Virus record (IMG/VR): IMGVR_UViG_3300027969_000072
Coordinates: 1-64,000 of that record
Origin: a virus
Reading direction: 5' to 3' (one strand)
Length of the DNA: 64,000 bases
Part shown: in pieces, positions 8,235 to 14,989 of the stretch
Layout of the letters: every line of letters begins with the position of its first letter
Numbering within the stretch: position 1 is the first letter of the stretch
Notes under the pieces: model-generated
The model's database searches: none
The model's input: the letters and a program-made list of their open reading frames with translations, nothing else
What the model was told of the DNA's origin: nothing
Position numbers and translations under genes: made by a program

Positions 8235-8810
8235 TTTAAACTCTATTATCTCGTGTTCACTTAAAGTTTTTCTTGGTTCATTAGAAATCAATTCGTGTCT
8301 TTTACAACACTCTAAAATATATTTAGAATGTCCTATATAATCTTTTCTTACTTTAATTGCAAGTGGACTATCATTTAGTGCGGTAGCCTCTGGATATTTA
8401 ACTAGAGCATATCCTAATGTTAGGTGCATTCCGTAGAATGGTTCTCTTGATAAACCCATAACTTCTCTAATACTTTCTGCTTCTGGGCAGTGAACTCTTA
8501 ACCACCAGTGTTCACCATTACTTCTTGGCTCAGTTTCAACATAGAAATCAATTTCTTTACCATTGAAGATTTGTGCAAATTGTTCAAATGTTTTAGCATC
8601 CATTTTATCATTGATGAAAGTAACGTGAGTTCCTCTCAGGGTACTATTTAATTCAAGACTAAATCTTTTCTTTAAAAACCAAGCGTAATATCTATCTAAT
8701 TCACAATTAGTACGGATCATAGCAACTCTCTTCCAAGAAGCTTGACTAACATGCTTCCTAGTTTTGTCCTCTGGACTAAAATCTAATATACCTCTTACTT
8801 TAAATACCAT
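8232..8810 (-). CDS. 2H phosphoesterase-like protein (candidate cyclic-nucleotide or RNA phosphodiesterase)
   Basis: The 192-residue protein has two H-x-T motifs in hydrophobic strands: THVTFI (H62, T64) and MHLTLGY (H129, T131). They lie about 67 residues apart, the hallmark of 2H phosphoesterases such as LigT, CPDase and phage Acb1. These enzymes cleave 2',3'-cyclic or 2'-5' phosphodiesters; Acb1 degrades CBASS cyclic nucleotides. Direct kinship to Acb1 cannot be shown here. A TATCTTTG host-type -7 box lies immediately upstream, which suggests early expression with a nearly leaderless mRNA and suits a counter-defence role. It is transcribed alone and ends at the shared terminator. Confidence 0.6.
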   Translation of the reverse strand: MVFKVRGILDFSPEDKTRKHVSQASWKRVAMIRTNCELDRYYAWFLKKRFSLELNSTLRGTHVTFINDKMDAKTFEQFAQIFNGKEIDFYVETEPRSNGEHWWLRVHCPEAESIREVMGLSREPFYGMHLTLGYALVKYPEATALNDSPLAIKVRKDYIGHSKYILECCKRHELISNEPRKTLSEHEIIEFK

Positions 8811-8814
8811 ACGA

Positions 8815-8822
8815 CAAAGATA
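8815..8822 (-). promoter_or_regulatory. TATCTTTG, Bacteroidota-type -7 box
   Basis: Exact TAnnTTTG match five bases upstream of the 2H phosphoesterase ATG. The -33 region is T-rich without a clear TTTG at ideal spacing. Confidence 0.45.
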
Positions 8823-8854
8823 GTAAAATTATATATAAAATAAAAATCAAAGTT

Positions 8855-9007
8855 ATGAAAACTAAAACGAAACAAGAAATTTCTTTTTTGAAAGAAAAAT
8901 TTTTAGTAGAATATTGTAAAAAAATGGGTTGGAATCACAACGAGTTATCAACTAGTCAGATGTTACTTATAACTCAACAAAAGGGTTATCAAAATCCACT
9001 AAACTAA
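8855..9007 (+). CDS. Small protein of unknown function (50 aa)
   Basis: Fifty codons starting MKTKTKQEISFLKEKFLVEY and ending KGYQNPLN. It is basic and mostly helical, with a WNHNELSTSQ loop in the middle that could suit a small nucleic-acid-binding helix pair. It lies between divergent promoters, 41 bases before the glycosyltransferase gene, and reads the same way. No family recognised. Confidence 0.45.
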   Translation: MKTKTKQEISFLKEKFLVEYCKKMGWNHNELSTSQMLLITQQKGYQNPLN

Positions 9008-9048
9008 TTGATAAAATACAATATAATTAGAAAAATAATAAATTAGTA

Positions 9049-9777
9049 ATGAATACACATTCTTTTACCTATATAATTGGATATAGACACAGCCCAGATA
9101 GGCTAAACAATCTTAGACGAGTTCTTGATTGGATAAATGGGTTCGCAAATGTAGAAGTTATTCTTGTTGAACAAGACAAACACTCTAAAATATCACACTT
9201 ATCATTAAAATGTAGACACATTTTTATTAAAAGTGATAAACCTTATAATAAATCTTGGGGGTATAATGTTGGATTAAAGTCTTCAAATACAAATATTGTA
9301 ATATTTGGTGATGCAGATACTATAGTAGATCCAAATAAGCTTATTGAGTCTATTCAATCACTTGATAAATATGAAATGGTTAGTCCACATAATTCTATCA
9401 TTGATCTTTTTCCTAATGAAGCAAATACACAATATGAAGACATATTAAAAATCAATAGACCTGGTAGAGAAACTTCTTTATGTAGTGGAATTTCTATATT
9501 TAGAAAAGCTGCTATACAAAAAATAGGTGGTTGGAATGAATCATTTATCGGATTAGGTGGTGCTGATGAGTTTTTATCACATAAAGTAAAAAACTTTTTA
9601 ACAAGTAATGTATTGCAGATAAGTGCATATCATTTCTTTCATAATAAAATTGATACTAATCCAATAAATGAAAAGATTCTTCAGCAAATGGTTGGAATCT
9701 CTAAAGAAGATTTAGTTAGATCTATAAATATGAGTGCACAAAAAATAGGTATGAGTAATTTCTATGATACTTTCTAA
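9049..9777 (+). CDS. GT2-like glycosyltransferase
   Basis: A 242-residue GT-A fold enzyme. The opening strand FTYIIGYRHSPDRL begins the Rossmann half. The metal-binding DxD is in VIFGDADTIVDP (D88, D90). The acceptor side has GGWNESFIGLGGADEF, typical of GT2 and the GT27-like C-terminal galactosyltransferase module. It would transfer a sugar from a nucleotide sugar to phage DNA bases, a virion protein or a host surface glycan; the acceptor cannot be chosen from sequence. It overlaps the next gene by 14 bases, so the two are translationally linked. Confidence 0.78.
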   Translation: MNTHSFTYIIGYRHSPDRLNNLRRVLDWINGFANVEVILVEQDKHSKISHLSLKCRHIFIKSDKPYNKSWGYNVGLKSSNTNIVIFGDADTIVDPNKLIESIQSLDKYEMVSPHNSIIDLFPNEANTQYEDILKINRPGRETSLCSGISIFRKAAIQKIGGWNESFIGLGGADEFLSHKVKNFLTSNVLQISAYHFFHNKIDTNPINEKILQQMVGISKEDLVRSINMSAQKIGMSNFYDTF

Positions 9778-10537
9778 AACTGAAGAGGAAATAAAAAAGG
9801 AGATAAAATACTTATGTAATTTCTCAGAAAAACAACATAGTGGTTCTATTGCTACTATATCTTACATGGATTTTATAGAAGAAGATACATTAGAAGAACA
9901 ATTGAAGATAAAATCGAAAAATCGAGAATTAGTAATTGATATTGTAACTGGTGAAAAAGAAGAGTCTGCTTGGGATAGTAGGATTGATTTACCAAAAATT
10001 GATGATAATTATACACAGACTATTAGTCCAAAAATATTTTCAATGACTGTACAAGCAACTACATTTACTTCTTATAAAGACTTGCATACAGATTTATTAA
10101 AATATATTGAAAACTTTACACAAGGACAACCTGTTTTAAAAAATGGAATGTCATCATTTGATTTAACTATAACTAATGATTCTGATAAAACTTTCAGAGA
10201 AAACTTTGAATATAATCAAAGAAGAATTATATCTAAATTAGTTAGTTGTGGTAATTATATTGCAGTAAACAATAGACGTGGACCAGGAACTACTTTAATT
10301 GTTCATCCAGAAACTATATCAAGGTATTTTGGAGATAAGACTCTTGTAAATGCAGCAAATTATACTTTGATTGAATCTAATATAATCTTAAAAGATAAAT
10401 TTATTATTTTAAGAGCAGATATAAATTCTGGTAATGAAGATGGATTATTTGTAATAAAATCACTTAATGAAGATAAATACTTTATGAAAGAAACACCAAG
10501 TCTAAAAAATAGAATTATGTGGTTTCATATAAAATAA
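9764..10537 (+). CDS. Unknown protein with a segment resembling the T4 gp23 capsid fold (tentative)
   Basis: The 257-residue protein has no clear domain. Its C-terminal half carries GNYIAVNNRRGPGTTLIVHP, then IILKDKFIILRADI and DGLFVIKS. That order recalls the gp23 stretch where RG-x-GNFIIAS is followed by a strand with KYRVYID and a VGYKG turn. An acidic N-terminal helix precedes it. The start overlaps the glycosyltransferase stop by 14 bases. A capsid-fold relative, perhaps a decoration or vertex-type protein, is possible but not secure. A strong terminator follows. Confidence 0.5.
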   Translation: MILSKTEEEIKKEIKYLCNFSEKQHSGSIATISYMDFIEEDTLEEQLKIKSKNRELVIDIVTGEKEESAWDSRIDLPKIDDNYTQTISPKIFSMTVQATTFTSYKDLHTDLLKYIENFTQGQPVLKNGMSSFDLTITNDSDKTFRENFEYNQRRIISKLVSCGNYIAVNNRRGPGTTLIVHPETISRYFGDKTLVNAANYTLIESNIILKDKFIILRADINSGNEDGLFVIKSLNEDKYFMKETPSLKNRIMWFHIK

Positions 10538-10543
10538 GAAAAG

Positions 10544-10566
10544 CCTCTCAATTTGAGAGGTTTTTT
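10544..10566. terminator. Intrinsic terminator between convergent genes
   Basis: Stem CCTCTCA/TGAGAGG around a three-base ATT loop, then a T-run on the plus strand. Confidence 0.75.
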
Positions 10567-11104
10567 AATTTATAGATTGTACTCTAACTTTATCATATTT
10601 TAAAAGAAGTTTATACATTCGTTCCCATTCATCATTAGGATTTTCAACTACTTTTTCAGACCATTGATTATTACTAAGATATTCAACGATCATACCTACT
10701 TTAAAATCTTCTTTAGATTTAGGAATCCAATATCTTTTTGATTCTACAAAAGAAAATGATAATCCTCTATACAAATATGAAATATTTTCAGAATCTGTAT
10801 TAAACATATTGATTTCTAATAGTTTCTCGGCACCTGTTCTATAGATTCTTCTAGGAGTTTTTTCACCTTTATACTTAATAATTGCAGATTCTTGATGAAA
10901 ATGATTTAGCAAAAAAATAACATCCTTTCTCAATGTATCATTATCAACATCACTATAACCCATGGCAGAATTATCAAATTCTTCTTTATAGTAAGTTTGT
11001 AAGGGAAGTATCTGATAATCTTTCGCATAAAGAACAGATGTCATATCATCCAAACCATCAGATGATAATATAAGATAAGATATATTTGGGTTTTCTAAAT
11101 TCAC
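10565..11104 (-). CDS. Hypothetical protein (179 aa)
   Basis: Starts MNLENPNISYLILSSDGLDD. The protein shows a mixed alpha/beta pattern with several Trp and Tyr residues in its C-terminal half (YWIPKSKEDFKVGMIVEYL, WERMYKLLLKY), possibly a small SH3-like barrel. No family recognised. It is last in a minus-strand operon led by the ligase-like and polymerase-like genes. Confidence 0.5.
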   Translation of the reverse strand: MNLENPNISYLILSSDGLDDMTSVLYAKDYQILPLQTYYKEEFDNSAMGYSDVDNDTLRKDVIFLLNHFHQESAIIKYKGEKTPRRIYRTGAEKLLEINMFNTDSENISYLYRGLSFSFVESKRYWIPKSKEDFKVGMIVEYLSNNQWSEKVVENPNDEWERMYKLLLKYDKVRVQSIN

Positions 11105-11114
11105 AAAGTATATA

Positions 11115-11273
11115 TTATTTTTCAGATTCAGTAATCAGGAATATACTTACTAAATCTTTTTTTACCAATTGTTTTACTTTTGAAAAATATTCAATTGCTT
11201 CTTCTACACTATAACAAGATGTTTTTATTAAAACTTCTTTTGTTGCCTTTGTTCTTAAATAAAATGTTTTCAT
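11115..11273 (-). CDS. Small protein of unknown function (52 aa)
   Basis: Fifty-two codons starting MKTFYLRTKATKEVLIKTSC and ending LITESEK. The beta-strand, helix (YSVEEAIEYFSKVKQLVKK), strand pattern is that of a compact alpha/beta peptide, similar to small phage proteins with a DUF-type ferredoxin-like half. It lies in line between the polymerase-like gene and the gene at 11104. Confidence 0.5.
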   Translation of the reverse strand: MKTFYLRTKATKEVLIKTSCYSVEEAIEYFSKVKQLVKKDLVSIFLITESEK

Positions 11274-11289
11274 TTCTTATATATTATTT

Positions 11290-12522
11290 TTAGTTTATGT
11301 TAAACTCTTTTCTGAGCTCTATTTCAAAAATTTGATTCACTTCTTCCTTATATTTTCTAGGTATAACGATACTATCATGAATTGTTATTAGTTTTATCTC
11401 TGGATAAAATTGCATTACTTTTTTTATAACGGTATTAAAGACTAAATCCGATTCTGCTTTTTGTAAGTCATATGCCAGAACTCTATAATCACCATTTTCT
11501 TTTTTATAATTTTTAATAAACTGATGAATTGTTGGAAACAATTTTTTAAAATTTTTATCTACTTTACTTGTAGTAATATTTCTTCCAAAAAGAACCTTAT
11601 ATGTCATCTCTTTAACTTTTTTCTTATTACTCTCACCTAATTGATTCATAACATATTGATAATATGTTCCTGATATGGTAAGTTCTTTAAATAAGAGAAG
11701 TTCCTTCTGATCTACTAGATTAGAATCCATATCGATTATTTTAGTTAGAAATAGTGGTTGACTATTTGGTATATCAATTTCACAGGTTTCTTCACCATCT
11801 ATCAGTAAACAGTTTTTTCTAATGAATGATTTAAGTATTGTATAATTTGTATGCATTCTACCATAATCATCAAAGTGATAAAAGATATGTTTATCATTTA
11901 TACAATCAACAGAGTATATGTTTCTGTTATAGATGTCTATATCTTGATGTTTTAAGGAATCTAGAAAGAAAATAGCTCTATCATATTCGATTTTAACACT
12001 GAATAAATCAGAGACTAATTTTTCCTTTATAATTGGTTCAATTAAACTCAATTTAGAAGTATCATTGATATGAATCATATCAACAAATTTATTTTTATAC
12101 TTTTTTAAAAGTACTTTATCTAGATTTTTATATCTTTTTATTTTATCGGTAAATATATTCTCATCTAAAGCATATATTCTTGAGGTAACTCCGTTTTGAT
12201 AGTTTGTTTTAAGTATCAAAATACCATTTGTAACTAGGTAGTTGATGTAATAGTTATAAAGATAACCATACTTATCTTTTAGTATAGTCGCATTTAGAGC
12301 GAATCTATTTTCTTTTTTGAAATAATACTTTAATATTAAATTATGTACTATATCAATTAGATAGTTTGTTTTAAGTTTAACGTTGTTAAATTCTAATGTT
12401 TTTATAGTTGATATTCCATACAAACATTCTGGTAAAAATTGAAGAGAAAACAATTTATCATCTATGCGTTTTGCTACGCTGTCAGAGCTTTCATTAGTGA
12501 TTATTACATTTTCAATATACAT
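11290..12522 (-). CDS. Family-A-polymerase-like protein lacking an exonuclease domain
   Basis: The 410-residue protein has a helical, winged-helix-like N-terminal region and a C-terminal palm-like module. Three pieces match the order of DNA polymerase A motifs. Motif A is EIDIPNSQP (D250). Motif B-like is KVKEMTYKVLFG (302-313), with the helix LQKAESDLVFNTV after it, as in the Pol I Q-x-x-AAD segment. Motif C is TIHDSIV (H382, D383), replacing VHDE. Such compact proteins occur in mobile elements of Bacteroidota to my knowledge, with unclear role. It may prime, copy or repair nucleic acid. It sits 17 bases after the gp23-like small gene in the same operon. Confidence 0.55.
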   Translation of the reverse strand: MYIENVIITNESSDSVAKRIDDKLFSLQFLPECLYGISTIKTLEFNNVKLKTNYLIDIVHNLILKYYFKKENRFALNATILKDKYGYLYNYYINYLVTNGILILKTNYQNGVTSRIYALDENIFTDKIKRYKNLDKVLLKKYKNKFVDMIHINDTSKLSLIEPIIKEKLVSDLFSVKIEYDRAIFFLDSLKHQDIDIYNRNIYSVDCINDKHIFYHFDDYGRMHTNYTILKSFIRKNCLLIDGEETCEIDIPNSQPLFLTKIIDMDSNLVDQKELLLFKELTISGTYYQYVMNQLGESNKKKVKEMTYKVLFGRNITTSKVDKNFKKLFPTIHQFIKNYKKENGDYRVLAYDLQKAESDLVFNTVIKKVMQFYPEIKLITIHDSIVIPRKYKEEVNQIFEIELRKEFNIN

Positions 12523-12538
12523 AGTTTTTATATGAAAA

Positions 12539-12760
12539 TTAGTCGGTATGTTTGGTTAAATTTTCAATTTTTTTCTTTCTATTTTGTTTTCTAATTGATG
12601 ATTTAATTTCATTACCTAGTAATCTTTCTAATTCTGCCTCAGCATCAATATTGTGAAAAGAACTAACATCTTTTACTAACTCTGTAGACCAATCACATCT
12701 AATTTTTCTTGATTTTACTTCTACACTAACAGACTTTGTTTTTAAATTTATTTCTTTCAT
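12539..12760 (-). CDS. 73-residue protein resembling an internal segment of T4-like major capsid protein
   Basis: The middle, VKSRKIRCDWSTELVKDV followed by FHNIDAEAELERLLGNEI, closely follows the gp23 segment that reads TRKL-x-A-x-x-T-x-ELAQDL-x-x-x-HG-x-D-A-x-AEL-x-x-x-L-x-x-EI. In gp23 this lies inside a protein of about 520 residues; here it is nearly the whole protein, followed by a basic tail. It may be a domesticated capsid fragment, a relic, or a mimic that binds the capsid lattice. The gene is intact, with its own start and neighbours in frame-independent close spacing, so it is not simply a broken capsid gene. Confidence 0.5.
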   Translation of the reverse strand: MKEINLKTKSVSVEVKSRKIRCDWSTELVKDVSSFHNIDAEAELERLLGNEIKSSIRKQNRKKKIENLTKHTD

Positions 12761-12773
12761 ATTTTTATATTAG

Positions 12774-12794
12774 AAAAACCCATTATTATATGGG
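12774..12794 (-). terminator. Intrinsic terminator inside the operon
   Basis: Stem CCCAT/ATGGG with six-base loop, followed on the minus strand by five U residues. It overlaps the stop region of the gene ending at 12786 and may reduce read-through to the gp23-like and polymerase-like genes. Confidence 0.6.
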
Positions 12795-14117
12795 TTTTTT
12801 TGTTGTATTTATTGGTTCAATTGGCATTTTGCCACCTTTACCTTTTTTCTTTTTATCATTTGATACTCCTTTTTCAAATTCAGAGTAAACATCTGGATAA
12901 ACTTCTCCATCTCCATCAACATCATATTGAATATCAAAGAAGTCTCCAAAGTCTAATAAACCAGCTCTTGTCAATTCTATCTCACTAATTCTTTGTAAGT
13001 AAGTTCCAATGTGATCGTCAATATCATCAATAAACTTATTAAATAATTTTACTGTATTATCAGTGAATATACCAATTGCTTTTTTTCTTTTCTTACTAAA
13101 TGAACCAAGAATAACCTTGAAAATATATTCAAGTTTTTCAGACTCTGATAAATATTCTTTAGTTACTTTATTTAGAATAAGTTCTGTATTTATTTTAAAT
13201 TTATCTTTATCAAAAAATTCTGGTACTACAAAATCAAAGTCCAATAGATCCTGTTTTACTTCACTAATATAGATGTTATAAAGTTTACATATTAGATAAA
13301 TATAAATTTCATCTTTTGATGAGCCTTTTAACTTTATATCTTTCAAATCAACAGATTGACAGAAGTTTAAAAAGTTTATCAATATCAAAGTGTATATTTC
13401 AACAAATTCAGTATCATTATTTTCACCTAATCTAGTATATAAAGGATTTAATAATTCAAATGACATATCATCTGAGCTATTTCTAATAATCAACTTCTCA
13501 ATATTCTTTTGAAAATCATCATCCATTAAAAATGAACCTTCAGAAAGTGGATTTAATATCTTATAAAAGAAAAAGGTAAATGATTTCTCACCAAAGATAT
13601 AATCTAAGTCTTCTTCACTGGTATTTAAAAAGTATTTAATTGCTTCAATCATCTTATCAGTTAGTTTTCCTTGAAAAACAACTGGTATAATCTCAACATC
13701 AAAAAGTCTTGCGTACTCATTTAATTCTTCCAAAACAAATTCATACTTACCCGACTTATTTATCGCAGTTAAAACCAATTTATTTTTAGGAACTCTATTA
13801 TATTCTATGTTAGCAGGTTGTTCGTCTGGAAAATATTCAAAACAAAACCACCATTTTCTATTCAATAGACTTTTTACTCTATTATCCAAAGAGTTGAAAT
13901 AATTAATTGCAGGATTATAATAATTCTGCATTGCCAAATCTATAAGATTGATTGGCTCACTTGAAATACTCTTTGTTTTAATCGTAAATTCTTTACCATT
14001 CCAATTAACCCAAATTTTACTTCCTTGTATATCTTCTATAATAGATATTTCATTACTAAATAAAGAATTTAATAATTCTTCATCATTTATACCATTTAAG
14101 GTAACTAATTTACTCAT
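12786..14117 (-). CDS. RNA/DNA-ligase-like protein with a degenerate motif I (tentative)
   Basis: Residues about 25-55 read like a nucleotidyltransferase motif I region (IIEDIQGSKIWVNW, then FTIKTKS), but the lysine of K-x-x-G is replaced by Asp in EDIQGS. Further on, WWFCFEYFPDEQP and NKLVLTAI fit the motif III and following strands of RNA ligases. A long helical C-terminal part follows, then a Lys/Gly-rich, disordered tail with an Asp-rich DVDGDGEVYPD stretch. If the comparison holds, the protein binds nucleotide or RNA without forming the usual lysyl-AMP. It leads the operon that runs to 10565. Confidence 0.45.
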   Translation of the reverse strand: MSKLVTLNGINDEELLNSLFSNEISIIEDIQGSKIWVNWNGKEFTIKTKSISSEPINLIDLAMQNYYNPAINYFNSLDNRVKSLLNRKWWFCFEYFPDEQPANIEYNRVPKNKLVLTAINKSGKYEFVLEELNEYARLFDVEIIPVVFQGKLTDKMIEAIKYFLNTSEEDLDYIFGEKSFTFFFYKILNPLSEGSFLMDDDFQKNIEKLIIRNSSDDMSFELLNPLYTRLGENNDTEFVEIYTLILINFLNFCQSVDLKDIKLKGSSKDEIYIYLICKLYNIYISEVKQDLLDFDFVVPEFFDKDKFKINTELILNKVTKEYLSESEKLEYIFKVILGSFSKKRKKAIGIFTDNTVKLFNKFIDDIDDHIGTYLQRISEIELTRAGLLDFGDFFDIQYDVDGDGEVYPDVYSEFEKGVSNDKKKKGKGGKMPIEPINTTKKPI

Positions 14118-14162
14118 AACTTGATTTCTGTTTTTTTATCAATTTGTTATATATATTGTATT

Positions 14163-14444
14163 CTACTGTTGTTCCTGTAAAGAAACTATAATTTTTTCTA
14201 AATTCTCTTTAGTAAATCCATTTAGTGGACCACCACCTGATTTTAGATAATCTTGATATAGTTGATTATAATCATCTAGTGTATAAATTGTATTATTTAT
14301 ATCACTAAAAATTACTGAGGTATCTGATGAACTTATTGTATTATTATCTAATGGAGTTGTTCCAAATCCCATACCCATTTCTGGACCAACTAATTCAGTA
14401 CCACTTACTTCATTTATAAACTTATCAAATGTTTTAATCTTCAT
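14163..14444 (-). CDS. Small tagged protein (93 aa)
   Basis: Begins MKIKTFDKFINEVSG, a near-perfect counterpart of the T4 capsid targeting sequence. I-N-E at residues 10-12 gives an [LI]-x-E site like those cut by prohead protease gp21. The remaining 80 residues are Gly/Thr/Ser-rich and then acidic and helical, with no known domain. Its start overlaps the end of the upstream gene by 11 bases. A small packaged internal protein is likely. Confidence 0.6.
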   Translation of the reverse strand: MKIKTFDKFINEVSGTELVGPEMGMGFGTTPLDNNTISSSDTSVIFSDINNTIYTLDDYNQLYQDYLKSGGGPLNGFTKENLEKIIVSLQEQQ

Positions 14445-14898
14445 TACTTTGTTCTATTTTTTCATAATATTCGCCTTGTTCTTGTAGAGAATATTTGTTT
14501 GATTTTTGATTATAAATTATGTTGTATAAAAATCTATCTTGAAGTTTATATGTTTCATCACCTCTCATAAATAAAGTACAATCATCTTCCGAATGTACAT
14601 TCTCTATATTTAGAATTTGTAATCCAATTTTACCATTTCTATCACTTAAATCACAAATTACTGACTTACCACTATCAAGTAAGTTTCTAACTCTTTCACA
14701 AGTTGTATTCTTAGACAAATACATAAGGTCTTTGGGAGTTTCTTCAGATTTATGATTATATAATTCTAAAAATCTTTCCTCCCTATCAGAAAGTGCTTTC
14801 TTTTTAGAAATTTTATCTAATATACGATTAGCCTCAATTTCCTTTAAAGATTCACCAAGAATATAGTACTTCAAAGTCTTTTTTAGTCCCATCTCCAT
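14434..14898 (-). CDS. Hypothetical protein (154 aa), possibly tagged
   Basis: The N-terminus MEMGLKKTLKYYILGESLKE is a basic amphipathic helix ending L-G-E, somewhat like the shared tag but not a clean match. A helical segment (SDREERFLELYNHKSEE) and a beta-rich C-terminal half follow. No family recognised. It is translationally coupled to the small tagged gene downstream through an 11-base overlap. Confidence 0.5.
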   Translation of the reverse strand: MEMGLKKTLKYYILGESLKEIEANRILDKISKKKALSDREERFLELYNHKSEETPKDLMYLSKNTTCERVRNLLDSGKSVICDLSDRNGKIGLQILNIENVHSEDDCTLFMRGDETYKLQDRFLYNIIYNQKSNKYSLQEQGEYYEKIEQSNED

Positions 14899-14973
14899 AT
14901 GATTTATTTTATTTATTATATATTATTATTTATTATAGTAAAAAATATATAAAATGTTAAAAGGATTAAGTTT

Positions 14974-14984
14974 TTTAATATATA
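14974..14984 (+). promoter_or_regulatory. TTTAATATATA motif before the tape measure start
   Basis: Lies five bases before ATG 14990, the same spacing seen before the gp25-like gene. It supports 14990 rather than 14954 as the tape measure start. Confidence 0.45.
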
Positions 14985-14989
14985 CTTTT

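Noticed and set aside
12774-12794. Promoter or operator reading of the CCCAT/ATGGG hairpin
   Set aside because: Position at a stop codon with a following U-run fits a terminator better.
14954-14989. Earlier start of the tape measure gene at 14954
   Set aside because: The extra 12 residues are hydrophobic and out of keeping with the family, and a TTTAATATATA element lies between the two ATGs at the spacing used by other genes.
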